Of a DNA stretch of 64,000 nucleotides, positions 53,465 through 62,906 are shown piece by piece (the stretch's first letter is position 1; each line of letters begins with the position of its first letter). The translations under genes were made by a program, and so were the position numbers. This DNA is from VAZQ01 sp963816745. GTDB lineage: Bacteria; Pseudomonadota; Alphaproteobacteria; Rhizobiales; Xanthobacteraceae. Location of the stretch: the NCBI GenBank assembly GCA_963816745.1, contig CAWFLQ010000009.1:1-64000 (forward strand), in the 5' to 3' direction. Below the pieces are notes generated by a model, which had not been told where the DNA came from, did no database searches, and worked only from the letters and a program-made list of their open reading frames with translations.

Positions 53465-54506
53465 TCAGCGCAGGAATTCGTCGGTGTACAGGCCGTCGAA
53501 GCTCGTGAGCGCGTCCTTGGGAGCGAGCAGCTTGGACTCGAGGCTGACTTTCTGCGAATTGTCGAGCCCCGCGACGCTCACCTTGATGTCCTTGGCATGG
53601 GCCTTGGACACCACCTGCCACGCGGCGCCGAGCAGGGCCGGGTCCATCTTGTCGAACCGCTTCCGCAGGAGCTCGAGGGATTCGTTAGGCTTCTCGAGAA
53701 TGAAGGCGGTGGCGCCGGCCAGCGCGCGCGCCACCCGCGCGCATTTTTCGCGATTGTCCCTGCAGGTTTCGGGGCGCGTGTAGACGAGGCAGTAGTTGAA
53801 CGGAAGCAGATCGGGCGCGTCGCTGACGCCGCTCGCCAGCATGATGGCGCTGCCGTTCACGACCGCCTGCGTGGTGAAGGGCAGGGAGGTGGCGTAGCCG
53901 TCGATCGCCTTGTTCTGAAGCGCGGGCAGCATGGCGGGCGGATCCATCGGCGCGATGCGGACGTCCTTCTCGACGTCGAGGCCGCCGCGGTTGGTGATCA
54001 GCCGTTGCCAGGCATGGACGATGCTGCCCACGCCCTGGATGCCGATGGTCTTGCCTTTCATCGCCTTGGCGCGCTCGGCGATCGGCGTGCTCTCGGTGAT
54101 CCCGGCGGCGTCGGCGACATCCTTGCGCAACACCAGCTCGACCAGCGGGCGGTCGAACGAGATTGGCAAGTGCCAGGAGCCGCTGGCCCTGCGCGGCGGC
54201 GCGCAGAAAGACCGGCCCGGTGCCTATGGTAAAATCGGCGCTGCCGGCGATCACGGCGTTGACCGATCCCACGCCCACGATGTTGCGATGGGTGACCTTG
54301 AGACCTTCTTTCTTGTAGAAGCCGGCATCCTCGGCGATGAAGGCCGCGCTGAAAGTGAGCGTCGGCGCCGGCAGCGCCATCACGATCTCCATGTCCTGGC
54401 TGCTGCCCGCGGTGGGGCCGAGCCCAACCGATATCCCGAGGGATATCGCCGCGACCCGCATTGGCCTACCGAGCACGGGCCAGTGCCGCTTGTGCCATTT
54501 GAACAT
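53465..54506 (-). CDS. NMT1/SsuA-like ABC substrate-binding protein, frameshifted
   Basis: Two frames join near 54175 into about 346 residues. The first has a leader after MFKWHKRHWPVLGRPMRVAA and LTFSAAFIAEDAGFYKKEGL, VGVGSVNAVIAGSADFTIGT. The second has LVELVLRKDVADAAGI, KGKTIGIQGVGSIVHAWQRL and YATSLPFTTQAVVNGSA. This is the periplasmic receptor class of nitrate/sulfonate/taurine-type importers. It is divergent from the matching permease-ATPase-permease genes, so the importer is complete as a unit. Confidence 0.8.
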
Positions 54507-54639
54507 GGCGTCCTCCCGCCTTATCGTTCCTGCTTAAAATGTTTGTAACAGGAAGCCCATGGCGTCACAATTGCGCCGACCAAATGCATGAGCGCGCCGC
54601 CGCGAGAAGGTTCGGGGAGCAACGCGCCGTGGAGAGGAA

Positions 54640-55477
54640 ATGGCCATTCTGGGAGGCGAGCGGAATTCCGGCCGCGCCGACATGTGGTGGAGCCGCGCCA
54701 GCGGCCGGTTGAAGGCGCGCGGCGACCAGATCATCGTTCTGCTGGTCCTGATCGCGATCTGGCAGGCGCTCAGCATGACGCTCGGCACGTATTGGGTCGG
54801 CTCGCCGTGGGGCGTGCTGACGCGCTTCGTCGCGGGTGTCCTCGACGGGGAGCTGCTTGCGCAACGCATCGTACACGGCGACGGAGGCGGCGCTCGGCTT
54901 CCTCCTCGGCGCGTTGCCGGCGGTGGCACTGCCGTTCGCGTTGCGCCGGCTGCCGATGGCGACCGCGATCCTCGATCCGTTCATGGTCGGCGGCTACGGC
55001 GCGCCGAAGCTCGCGCTGGCGCCGCTCTTCATTCTCTGGTTCGGGATCGGGATCGAATCGAAGATCGCGCTGGTCGCGATCACGGTCTTCTTCATCGTCT
55101 ATTTCAGCGCGCTCGCCGGGGTGCGCGCGCTCGACGCCAAGCTCGTGCAGATGGCGCAGGTCGTGGGCGCGAACGAGCGCGACGTTGCGCGCCACATCGT
55201 GTTTCCGGGCGCGGTGCCCTACATCTTCACGGGCCTGCGCATCGCGATGCCGTATTCGATCGGCGGCGCGGTCATCGCCGAGCTGATCTCCGCCAATCGC
55301 GGGCTCGGCTACCTGGTGCAGCTCGGCGCCATGAATTTCGACACGACAGGAATATTCGTCGCGCTGGTGGCGACGACCTTGATCGTCTTTCTCGGCAACT
55401 GGAGCGTCAACGCGGCCGAGCGCCGGCTGCTGCGCTGGCGCCCGCCGGCCGACGCGACGCTCGAGGCGAGGACATGA
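54640..55477 (+). CDS. ABC importer permease 1 (SsuC/TauC-like), frameshifted
   Basis: The first frame gives MAILGGERNSGRADMWWSRA and a membrane helix (QIIVLLVLIAIWQALSMTLG). A single-base shift near 54857 leads to RNASYTATEAALGFLLGALP, APKLALAPLFILWFGIGIES and the EAA loop VQMAQVVGANERDVARHIVF. It ends ERRLLRWRPPADATLEART at 55477. About 279 residues joined, with six membrane segments. Its stop overlaps the ATPase start (ATGA). Confidence 0.8.
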
Positions 55478-56279
55478 CCATGACCGGCCAGCCTCTGCTC
55501 GAAGTCCGCGACCTGAGCAAGCGGTTCGCCGCGCGCGGCGGCCGCGAGTCCTCGCCGTGGATCATTCAGGACCTGAGCTTCTCGGTCGCCGATGGCGAGT
55601 TCCTCACCATCATCGGGCCCTCGGGCGCCGGCAAGACCACGCTGCTCAACATGATCGCGCAGATCGACACCGCGAGCGGCGGGGAGGTGCGTTACCAGTC
55701 GGAGGTGGCTCCGCTCGGCGACGCCAAGGCGCTCAATCCCGGGCTGTCCTGCCGCATCGGCTACGTGACGCAAGAGGACAATCTGCTGCCGTGGCGCACG
55801 ACGCTGCGAGAATGTCCTGTTCCCGCTCGAATGTCCAGCGGCGGCTCAATGCGGAGACACGGGCGCACGCGGAGATGCTGATCCGCACCGTCGGTCTCGC
55901 AGGGTTCGAGCACCACTATCCGCATGAGCTGTCCGGCGGCATGCGCAAGCGGGCGTCGCTGATCCGCACGCTCGCCTACGATCCGCCGGTCATCCTGATG
56001 GACGAGCCGTTCGGCGCGCTCGATGCGCAGACCCGCCTGCACCTGCAAGAGGACCTGCTCCGGCTCTGGAATCTCGGCCGCAAGACGATCGTCTTCGTGA
56101 CCCACGACATCGCCGAGGCGATCGCGCTCGGCGACCGCACGCTGGTGCTGTCGCGGTCGCCGTCCCGCATTGCCGGCGAGCACCTCATCACCATCCCGCG
56201 CCCGCGCGACATCAGGGGCCTCATGTCGCATCCGGAATTCGGCGCGACCTACGAGCGCATCAGGGCGCAGGTGCAATGA
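55474..56279 (+). CDS. ABC importer ATPase (SsuB/TauB-like), frameshifted
   Basis: Walker A GPSGAGKTTLL, Q-loop YVTQEDNLLPW, signature ELSGGMRKRASLIRTLAYDP, Walker B VILMDEPFGALDA and the H-loop FVTHDIAEAIALGD are all present. Two single-base shifts near 55808 and 55832 interrupt the segment ENVLFPLE-VQRRLNAET; the rest is in good order. About 267 residues joined. It overlaps both neighbouring permease genes by 4 bp. It energises uptake. Confidence 0.85.
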
Positions 56280-57094
56280 CGGTTCGCGACAGCGCGCTCG
56301 ATCTCCCCCAGGGCGGGCCCGTCAAGTGGCGGCAGCTCGGCGTCACGGTGGGGCGTCTTGCACTGGCTGTCGCCCTTGTGGTCGCCTGGAAGATCAGCGC
56401 CGAGGTGGCGGGTCCGCTCTATGTCGCCGATCCGGTCAAGGTGCTGCAGCGCATCGTCGCGGACACACAGTCCGGCAGTCTGCTCCGTCACACCTATGTG
56501 ACGCTGCGGCTCGCGGCGATCGGGTTCGCGCTCGGCTGTACCTTCGGCGTGGCGCTGCCGTTCCTGCTGCGCCGCATGCCGCGGCTCACCAACGCGGTCG
56601 AGCCTTACATCATGGCCTCGGTCGGCATCCCGAAATATGCGCTGGTGCCGCTGTTCATTCTGTGGTTCGGGATCGACGATGCGCCCAAACTCTGGCTCGT
56701 CGGCCTGCTCGTCTTCTATCCCGTCTTCATCGCGGTGTTCGCCGGCATCAGGAATGTCGACCGGTCGCTCATCAACATGGCGCGCGTCGTCGGCGCGAGC
56801 GAGGCGATGATCGCGCGCGAGGTGATCTGGAACTCGCTGCTGCCGTTCTTCTTCGCCGCCCTGAAAATAGCGCTGCCGCGCGCGGTGAGCGCGGCCATCA
56901 TCGGCGAGTTCCTGGTGGGCAATGAAGGGCTCGGCTATCTCATCGAGCATTCCCGCCAGAACTTCGATACCACGGGCGTGTTCGAGGGCATCGTGGTGGC
57001 GACGGCGCTGGTGCTGGTGATCAACGCCGTCCTGGTCGCGATCGACCGCCGGTATAGTGCCTGGCGGCCGACCGATCGCCAGATGGAGCTGTAG
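56276..57094 (+). CDS. ABC importer permease 2 (SsuC/TauC-like)
   Basis: The protein has 272 residues, is intact and has six membrane segments. It has the EAA loop INMARVVGASEAMIAREVIW and FILWFGIDDAPKLWLVGLLV, which are parallel to permease 1, so the channel is probably a heterodimer. The ATG overlaps the ATPase stop. The amidohydrolase gene follows after 61 bp. Confidence 0.9.
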   Translation: MTVRDSALDLPQGGPVKWRQLGVTVGRLALAVALVVAWKISAEVAGPLYVADPVKVLQRIVADTQSGSLLRHTYVTLRLAAIGFALGCTFGVALPFLLRRMPRLTNAVEPYIMASVGIPKYALVPLFILWFGIDDAPKLWLVGLLVFYPVFIAVFAGIRNVDRSLINMARVVGASEAMIAREVIWNSLLPFFFAALKIALPRAVSAAIIGEFLVGNEGLGYLIEHSRQNFDTTGVFEGIVVATALVLVINAVLVAIDRRYSAWRPTDRQMEL

Positions 57095-57155
57095 GCACTA
57101 TATTGTCGATGCGATCAGCCGGGAATCGCCGCTCGCCGCTCGGAGAAGGTCAACG

Positions 57156-58274
57156 ATGAAAGTGCCGTTCAAAGGAGCGATCGACTGCGATCTGCATCCC
57201 GCGATGCCGAGCGCGACGGCGCTATTGCCCTATCTCGACGAATATTGGCGCGATCAGTTCGTCAGCCGCCATATCGACAGGTACAGCTTCGTCCTGACCA
57301 GCTACCCGCCGAACTCGCCGCTTGCCGCGCGGCCGGACTGGCGCTCGCCGGGTGGCGCTCCCGGCGGCGATCTCGACATGATCCGCCGCGAGGCGCTCGA
57401 CCGGTTCGGCAGCCGCTTCGCGATCTGCAATCCGCTGCATGGCGCGATCGCGCTGTTCAACGAGGACATGTCCGCCGCTTTGTGCGCGGCCGTGAACGAC
57501 TGGGTGGCAAAGGAGTTGCTCGACCGCGAGCCGCGCCTGCGCGCGTCGATCCTGGTGCCGGGGCATAGCGCCGAGGTCGCCGTCGCCGAGATCGAGCGGA
57601 TGGCGACCGACCGGCGCTTCGTGCAGGTGCTGCTGCCCGCGATGGGTGACATGCTGCTCGGGCGCAGGCTCTACTGGCCGATCTATGCGGCCGCGGAAAG
57701 GCTCGGGCTGCCGATCGGCATTCATGCCGGCAGTACCTACCGCCATGCGCCGACGTCGTCGGGATGGCCGTCCTTCCGGGTGGAAGACTATGTGGCGCAG
57801 TCGACCGCCTTCGAGTCGCAGCTGCTCAGCCTGCTGAGCGAGGGCGTGTTTCAGAAGTTTCCGAAGCTCAAGGTGGTGCTGATCGAATCCGGCTTCACCT
57901 GGCTCCCGACGCTGCTATGGCGGACCGGCAAGACCTGGCGCGGGGTGCGGCCCGAGGTGCCGTGGATCGACCGGCCGCCGGCGGAAATCCTGCGCGACCA
58001 GGTGCGCTTCACGCTGCAGCCGGTCGATGCTCCGGCCGGCCAGCCCGACATCCTGGCGCGGACCTTCGAGCACATCGGCTCCGACCGGATGCTGCTGTTC
58101 TCGACCGATTACCCGCACTGGCATTTCGACGGCGACGACGTGCTGCCGGAGGGGCTATCCGACGAGGCCGTGCGCAAGCTCATGATCGACAATCCGCTCG
58201 AGACCTATCCGCGGCTGCACGACGAGGCGGCCCTCGACAACCGGGCGGCAAGAACCGAGGAGACGGTGCGATGA
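57156..58274 (+). CDS. ACMSD-like amidohydrolase 1
   Basis: The protein has 372 residues of the amidohydrolase-2 superfamily (PF04909). It has the metal motif AIDCDLHPAMP, a conserved GIHAGSTYRHAPTSSGWPSF with a ligand His, KFPKLKVVLIESGFTWLP and FSTDYPHWHFDGDD with the catalytic Asp. Family members are decarboxylases or hydrolases of aromatic acids and related diacids. GAGAAGG precedes the ATG at 57156. Its stop overlaps the start of a paralogous gene, so two related enzymes are made together. Confidence 0.85.
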   Translation: MKVPFKGAIDCDLHPAMPSATALLPYLDEYWRDQFVSRHIDRYSFVLTSYPPNSPLAARPDWRSPGGAPGGDLDMIRREALDRFGSRFAICNPLHGAIALFNEDMSAALCAAVNDWVAKELLDREPRLRASILVPGHSAEVAVAEIERMATDRRFVQVLLPAMGDMLLGRRLYWPIYAAAERLGLPIGIHAGSTYRHAPTSSGWPSFRVEDYVAQSTAFESQLLSLLSEGVFQKFPKLKVVLIESGFTWLPTLLWRTGKTWRGVRPEVPWIDRPPAEILRDQVRFTLQPVDAPAGQPDILARTFEHIGSDRMLLFSTDYPHWHFDGDDVLPEGLSDEAVRKLMIDNPLETYPRLHDEAALDNRAARTEETVR

Positions 58275-59368
58275 ACATCACGGTTCGGCAGAAGGAGGCA
58301 GCCCAGCGGCTCGCCATCGTCGATTGCGACATTCACCCTGCGTTCCGCACACCCAAGGATCTGCATCCGTTCCTGTCGGAACGCTGGCGCGAGCACATGA
58401 CCACCCTGGGCGAGCACCTGCGCAATGGCTTGTCGGGGCAACTGCCTTATCCGCGCATGACCGCGTCCGGCATGCGCGTCGATGCGTTTCCCGAGCAGGG
58501 GCCGCCGGGATCGGACCTCGGCTTGATGCGCCGGCAGCATCTCGACGCCAACGGCGTCGAGGTCGGCATGTTGATGCCGCTCAGCCGCGCCGGCATGGAG
58601 GAGCGGAATCTCGACTACGCGGCGGCGCTGGCGAGCGCGGTGAACGACTGGCAACTCGAGACGTGGGTCAAGCCGGAGCCGCGGCTGCGCGCCGGCATCG
58701 TGGTTCCGCAGGAAGACACCACCTTCGCCGTCAAGGAGATCGAACGGCGGGCGAGCAACCCCGCCTATGTCCAGATCCTGATATCGCCACGGTCGAGCGA
58801 TCCGCTCGGCCATCGGCGCTATTGGCCGATCTACGAGGCGGCCGAGCGCTGCGGCCGGCCGATCGGCTTGCACGTCCAGGGCTACAGCGGCGGCCACGCC
58901 TCGACCTCGTCGGGCTGGCCCACTTATTACATGCAGGAGCACTACGCGACCTCGAGCGGCATGCAGAACACCTTGGCGAGCCTGGTGTTCGAGGGCGTGT
59001 TCGAACGTTTCCCGAAGCTGAAGGTCGTACTGATCGAGGGCGGGTTCGCCTGGGCGCCGGCCTTGTGCTGGCGGATGGACAAGCATTGGCAGCGCATGCG
59101 CAAGGAAACGCCCGACGTCAAACGCCCGCCCTCGGAATATGTCCGCGAGCACGTCTGGTTCACATCGCAGCCGATCGAGGAGCCCGACGATCCACAACAT
59201 CTCGCGGACATCATCGGCTGGATGGGGTGGGACCGCCTGATGTTCTCGACCGACTACCCGCATTGGGACTTCGATCATCCGCAACACGTCTTCAAGTTCG
59301 ACATGACGGAGGCGCAGAAGGCGATGGTATTCCGAGACAACGCCAAGGCGTTGTACGGTCTGCAGTGA
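58271..59368 (+). CDS. ACMSD-like amidohydrolase 2
   Basis: The protein has 365 residues, paralogous to the preceding gene over the whole length: IVDCDIHPAFRTPKDLHPFL, IGLHVQGYSGGHASTSSGWP, RFPKLKVVLIEGGFAWAPAL and FSTDYPHWDFDHPQHVF. The start ATG overlaps the upstream TGA. The PHWDF ending is closer to the usual family consensus than the PHWHF of copy 1. The two may form a heteromer or act on successive intermediates. Confidence 0.85.
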   Translation: MNITVRQKEAAQRLAIVDCDIHPAFRTPKDLHPFLSERWREHMTTLGEHLRNGLSGQLPYPRMTASGMRVDAFPEQGPPGSDLGLMRRQHLDANGVEVGMLMPLSRAGMEERNLDYAAALASAVNDWQLETWVKPEPRLRAGIVVPQEDTTFAVKEIERRASNPAYVQILISPRSSDPLGHRRYWPIYEAAERCGRPIGLHVQGYSGGHASTSSGWPTYYMQEHYATSSGMQNTLASLVFEGVFERFPKLKVVLIEGGFAWAPALCWRMDKHWQRMRKETPDVKRPPSEYVREHVWFTSQPIEEPDDPQHLADIIGWMGWDRLMFSTDYPHWDFDHPQHVFKFDMTEAQKAMVFRDNAKALYGLQ

Positions 59369-59375
59369 GCCGCCA

Positions 59376-59789
59376 ATGAGCCGTCAAGTCGTCGCCAAGG
59401 CGGGCGACATCGCCCCGGGCACGTGCAAGCACGTCACGGTGAAGGGGCGCGATATCGGGATTTTCAATCTGGGTGGCGATTATTTCGCGCTGGCCGATCG
59501 CTGTCCGCACGCCGGCGGTCCGCTGTGCAAGGGCAACATCGTCGCGCTCGTCCAGTCCGACGGGCCCGGCCACTACCGCCTCGCGCGGCATCAGGAATTC
59601 CTGCGATGCCCCTGGCACGGCTGGGAGTTCGACATCCGCACCGGCCAATCCTGGTGCGACCCGACCTCGGTCAGGGCGAGGCAGTTTCAGGTCACGGTCG
59701 AGCCGGGCGAGAAGCTGGTCAAAGGCCCTTATGTCGCCGAGACCTTTCCGGTGTCGCTCGAGGAGGAGTATCTGGTCTTGGAGCTCTGA
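59376..59789 (+). CDS. Rieske 2Fe-2S ferredoxin-like protein
   Basis: The protein has 137 residues forming a single Rieske domain with cluster ligands in DRCPHAGGPLCKG and LRCPWHGWEFDIRTGQSWCD. There is an insert of about 25 residues between the two motifs. It has no membrane helix, so it is a soluble electron carrier, probably feeding an oxygenase. The gene follows the amidohydrolase after 7 bp. No oxygenase alpha subunit is encoded in this window. Confidence 0.85.
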   Translation: MSRQVVAKAGDIAPGTCKHVTVKGRDIGIFNLGGDYFALADRCPHAGGPLCKGNIVALVQSDGPGHYRLARHQEFLRCPWHGWEFDIRTGQSWCDPTSVRARQFQVTVEPGEKLVKGPYVAETFPVSLEEEYLVLEL

Positions 59790-59839
59790 CGACGGCATGC
59801 GACTATGCCGATGCGGGAAGAATAGAAACGAGGAACGTC

Positions 59840-60529
59840 ATGGCGAAATATCTGCTGGTCAGCTTCAAGACCTGCCCGTGGGTGCAGCGGGCGGCGATCG
59901 TGCTGCGCGAAAAGAAGATCGATTTCGAGTTCCGGCACATCGAGCCCGACAATCGGCCCGATTGGTTCCTCGCGATTTCACCGCACAAGAAGGTGCCGGT
60001 GCTACGCGTCGACGACCAGGTGTCGCTGTTCGAGTCGAATGCCATCGCCGAATACCTGGACGAGACGATTGCGCCGCGGCTGCATCCGGAAGACCCGATC
60101 GCGCGCGCCATGAACCGGGCCTGGACCGACTATGTGCCGACTTTCGCCACGGTGACCGCGATCGCCTATGCCGACACAGAGGCCGATTACAACAAAGCGG
60201 CGGAAAATATCCCGGAGCAGTTCGAGCGCCTGGAGAAGGCGCTGGCGAAGCAGGGCAGCGGTCCCTTCTTCAACGGGGCCAGTTATTCGCTGGTGGACGC
60301 GGCCTATGCGCCGTTCCTTCAGCGCTATTTCTTCCTCGACCGGATCAGGCCGCTCGGCCACATCGAGAAGTTTCCGCGGCTCAAGGCGTGGACCGAAGCG
60401 CTGCTCGCGCGGGCGTCGACGCATTCCTTCCCGCCGGACGAGTTCGAGGCGATGTATCGGCACAACGTGAGGCGCCGGCAGAAGTGGGTGTCGCAGTTCA
60501 TCGAGCCGGCGCAGGTCGCGGCGGAATAG
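59840..60529 (+). CDS. Glutathione S-transferase family protein
   Basis: The protein has 229 residues. The thioredoxin-like domain begins YLLVSFKTCPWVQRAAIVLR, with a Cys in the active-site region (omega/zeta-like), cis-Pro in KKVPVLR and ESNAIAEYLDE for glutathione binding. An all-helical C-terminal domain includes SYSLVDAAYAPFLQRYFFLD. It probably does glutathione-dependent isomerisation or dehalogenation in the same pathway. AGGA precedes the ATG at 59840. Confidence 0.85.
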   Translation: MAKYLLVSFKTCPWVQRAAIVLREKKIDFEFRHIEPDNRPDWFLAISPHKKVPVLRVDDQVSLFESNAIAEYLDETIAPRLHPEDPIARAMNRAWTDYVPTFATVTAIAYADTEADYNKAAENIPEQFERLEKALAKQGSGPFFNGASYSLVDAAYAPFLQRYFFLDRIRPLGHIEKFPRLKAWTEALLARASTHSFPPDEFEAMYRHNVRRRQKWVSQFIEPAQVAAE

Positions 60530-60549
60530 CGCCGTCACGAGGGCTAGGG

Positions 60550-61068
60550 TTAAGTCTTCAAGAAGCCGCCGCGGAAAAAGACCAGCGGATCGCCGCTGCC
60601 GCGCGCGACCACGTCGACTACGCGGCCGATCGCGATGGTGGTCGCGTGGTACTCGACGGTTTGCTCCAGCACGCAATCGAGCACACCGAGGGCGTCGTTG
60701 AAGACCGGCGCGCCGGTGGTCAAGGCGCCCCAACGTCCAGGCTCGAACCGGTCGGCACCCTTGGCGGCGGTCTTGCCGCCGAACGCATCGGCCACCGCCT
60801 GCGCGTCGCGGCCGAGATAGTTGATCGCAAAGTGGCGTCCGTGCAGCACGGCGGCGAGCGCCGACGTCTTGCGATCGATCGACACCAGCATGGTCGGCGG
60901 ATCGGCGCAGACGTGCGTCGCCGACAAGCCGAGAAATCCGGCCGGGCCGTCGGCGCCGCGTGCGGTGACGATGGTGGCGCCGACGGCGCGCTCGCCCAGC
61001 ACGCGCCAGAAGGTCTTGCCATCGATTGTCGTCCTCGGCGGTTGTTGGCTCTCGGTCGCGGACGTCAT
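60550..61068 (-). CDS. Flavin reductase-like (FMN-binding split-barrel) protein
   Basis: The protein has 172 residues with family motifs VGATIVTARGADGPAGFLGL SATHVCADPPTMLVSIDRKT, FAINYLGRDAQAVADAF and VLDCVLEQTVEYHATTIAIG. It resembles the reductase part of two-component flavin monooxygenases (HpaC type). It is convergent with the GST gene. The matching monooxygenase large component is not in the window. Confidence 0.85.
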   Translation of the reverse strand: MTSATESQQPPRTTIDGKTFWRVLGERAVGATIVTARGADGPAGFLGLSATHVCADPPTMLVSIDRKTSALAAVLHGRHFAINYLGRDAQAVADAFGGKTAAKGADRFEPGRWGALTTGAPVFNDALGVLDCVLEQTVEYHATTIAIGRVVDVVARGSGDPLVFFRGGFLKT

Positions 61069-61150
61069 GGGTGCTCCTTGCTGACGCTTGTTCTAGCGCG
61101 CTTTCAGCTCGAGTGGAAGGAATGCGCTGTCACCGCGTCGGTCAACGCAT

Positions 61151-61175
61151 CAAGCCCGGCGCGAGGCCGGGCTTG
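61151..61175 (-). terminator. Hairpin, probable terminator
   Basis: Perfect 10-bp stem CAAGCCCGGC/GCCGGGCTTG with a 5-base loop, lying 22 bp past the 3' end of the minus-strand gene at 61197. There is no T-run, so its strength is uncertain. Confidence 0.5.
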
Positions 61176-61196
61176 TGCGGGGGAGCGCAGGCGTGG

Positions 61197-61469
61197 TCAG
61201 TCGGGACGTTCGCCTGAATTGTATCCGCGCAGGATCTGGTCGCGAACGAAGGGATCCGGGTCGCGACCGATCACGCGATCGCCTGAGACCACGTCGTTCG
61301 GCTGCACGGTGACGCGCGGGCCAAACCCGTAGTTTGGATTGGCTTGTGTATCGTAGGCTTCGGGAGCCGTCTGATGCCTCAGAGGCTGCGCCGAAGCAGC
61401 CTCGGCAGCGACCAGCGTGGCGAGCGCAACCGACGTCGCGAGCGCCATCTTGGTAACGAGCATCTTCAT
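61197..61469 (-). CDS. Small secreted protein of unknown function
   Basis: The protein has 90 residues with a signal peptide (MKMLVTKMALATSVALATLV AAEAASA), then QPLRHQTAPEAYDTQANPNY, RVTVQPNDVVSGDRVIGRDP and DPFVRDQILRGYNSGE. GGAGATG lies before the ATG. The mature part resembles short rhizobial periplasmic proteins with a GRDPDPxVRxQILR pattern. The function is unknown. Confidence 0.7.
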   Translation of the reverse strand: MKMLVTKMALATSVALATLVAAEAASAQPLRHQTAPEAYDTQANPNYGFGPRVTVQPNDVVSGDRVIGRDPDPFVRDQILRGYNSGERPD

Positions 61470-61583
61470 TTCACATCTCCAAGGAATGGGTTGGTGGAAC
61501 AGTTGGTGCTTGCAGTTCTGAGATAGCCACCTGATGGCGGAATGTTTGGCCGTCCTTGCGGCCGCTTGCTCGGAATTGCCCAA

Positions 61584-62486
61584 TCACGCAAGGCCGCGCC
61601 GATAGGCGGTGGGCGTGAGCCCGGTGTGCTTGCGGAATGTCGTCGTGAAGGAGCTGGTTTCGCTGAAGCCCAGATTGAATCCGACCTGCGTGACCGATAT
61701 GGCGGGATTTGCCAGGAGCGACTTGGCCCGCTCCACCCGCAGGCTGCTCAGATAGCGGTGCGGCGGCAAGCCGAACGACTGCTTGAACGCCCGCGCGAAA
61801 TGAAACGGGCTCAACCCCGCCAGCTCGGCCAGCGTGGCCAGCGACATGTCCTCCGGAAGGTGCTCCTCGATGTATTGCGCGACCTTCTTCTCCTGCCAAC
61901 CGGCAAGGCCGCCTCGAATGTGCTCCTTTGCGGGGATGGCGCCGTTGTTGATACGCAGGAGCTCGTGCGCCAACACGATGCCGAGCGCTTCGGCATATTG
62001 CCGTTGCCCGAGACCCGAATTCTCGGACTGCGCCTTGAGCTTGGCCGCCGTCTCCCACAGGTCCTTGTCGAAGAAGAAGAGCCGCGGCTTGAACTCGGTT
62101 TCGGCAAAACGCAGCTCGGGATCGATCAGCGCGCCACGTGGATCGATATAGAAATAGGTGACCCGCGTCAGCAGCCGCGGCTTCTGCCAGCCGAAAAACC
62201 GATGGCCGGCCGGAACGAGGCTCAGCTTCCGGCTGAACTCGCGCAGAGTAGACGTCGGCAAACCTTCGACCAGCGTCTCGCCGTCATCCCGCGCCGCGCG
62301 TTCGGTCATGATCAGGAGATGATGCGGCGTCCGGATTCCGTATTCGAACGGCTCCTGCCGGACGACCTGTACGGCGTCCGTCTGGATTCCATTCCATGTC
62401 GCGATGTGACGACGTGCTATGTCCGATGGGGCAATTTGAACGACGGGAGCAACCATGCCGGCGGAGCCGGTAGCCAATTCGCTCAT
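61584..62486 (-). CDS. AraC-family transcriptional regulator
   Basis: The protein has 300 residues with an N-terminal sensor part of about 190 residues (HRFFGWQKPRLLTRVTYFYI) and a C-terminal double helix-turn-helix: EDMSLATLAELAGLSPFHFA RAFKQSFGLPPHRYL, then PAISVTQVGFNLGFSETSSF TTTFRKHTGLTPTAYR. It is intact. AGGAGA precedes the ATG at 62486, which is preferred to 62546. The likely targets are adjacent genes; none is proven. Confidence 0.85.
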   Translation of the reverse strand: MSELATGSAGMVAPVVQIAPSDIARRHIATWNGIQTDAVQVVRQEPFEYGIRTPHHLLIMTERAARDDGETLVEGLPTSTLREFSRKLSLVPAGHRFFGWQKPRLLTRVTYFYIDPRGALIDPELRFAETEFKPRLFFFDKDLWETAAKLKAQSENSGLGQRQYAEALGIVLAHELLRINNGAIPAKEHIRGGLAGWQEKKVAQYIEEHLPEDMSLATLAELAGLSPFHFARAFKQSFGLPPHRYLSSLRVERAKSLLANPAISVTQVGFNLGFSETSSFTTTFRKHTGLTPTAYRRGLA

Positions 62487-62659
62487 GACGAGGTCTCCTG
62501 ATCTTGACGATCCGGTTTCCCTTCCTTGAGCGGCGTGTCCTCTCATGTCATCAAGTGCCAGCCCTCGCGTTCATTTGCACATCGCTTTGTCGTCATGCGA
62601 GTAGGGCACCTGTTCAAATTTGCGTGCGAGGAACAGCGCCGGCGGTTGTCGGAAATGGG

Positions 62660-62684
62660 AAGAGCCCGGTTTCGCCGGGCTCTT
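62660..62684. terminator. Rho-independent-type hairpin
   Basis: Perfect 10-bp stem AAGAGCCCGG/CCGGGCTCTT with a TTTCG loop; TCCTGATTTTTTATT follows on the plus strand. It lies between the AraC gene and the small secreted protein gene. Confidence 0.65.
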
Positions 62685-62762
62685 TCCTGATTTTTTATTC
62701 GGATTTTATGCGAATGCCCTCAGCAGTTACGGGGCAGTTCAGCCGAGGCCGTCTGCCTCGAG

Positions 62763-62906
62763 TCAGCAGCCGTAGCTTCCGGTGCGGCCGTATCCCAGGT
62801 CTTCGGTGCACGCCACCTGCGTGCCGTGCTTCGGACCGGCGAAAGCGGGAGCTGTGGACATGGCGGCGATCGCCAGAGCGACAGCCAATGCGATTTTGCT
62901 CATCAT
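62763..62906 (-). CDS. 47-residue secreted protein
   Basis: MMSKIALAVALAIAAMSTAP is a signal peptide (cleavage after AFA); the mature part is a 24-residue peptide with two cysteines (GTQVACTEDLGYGRTGSYGC). AAGGAG lies eight bases before the ATG. The same frame is open upstream into the MLWC gene, see that entry. The function is unknown; the two Cys could form a disulfide. Confidence 0.6.
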   Translation of the reverse strand: MMSKIALAVALAIAAMSTAPAFAGPKHGTQVACTEDLGYGRTGSYGC

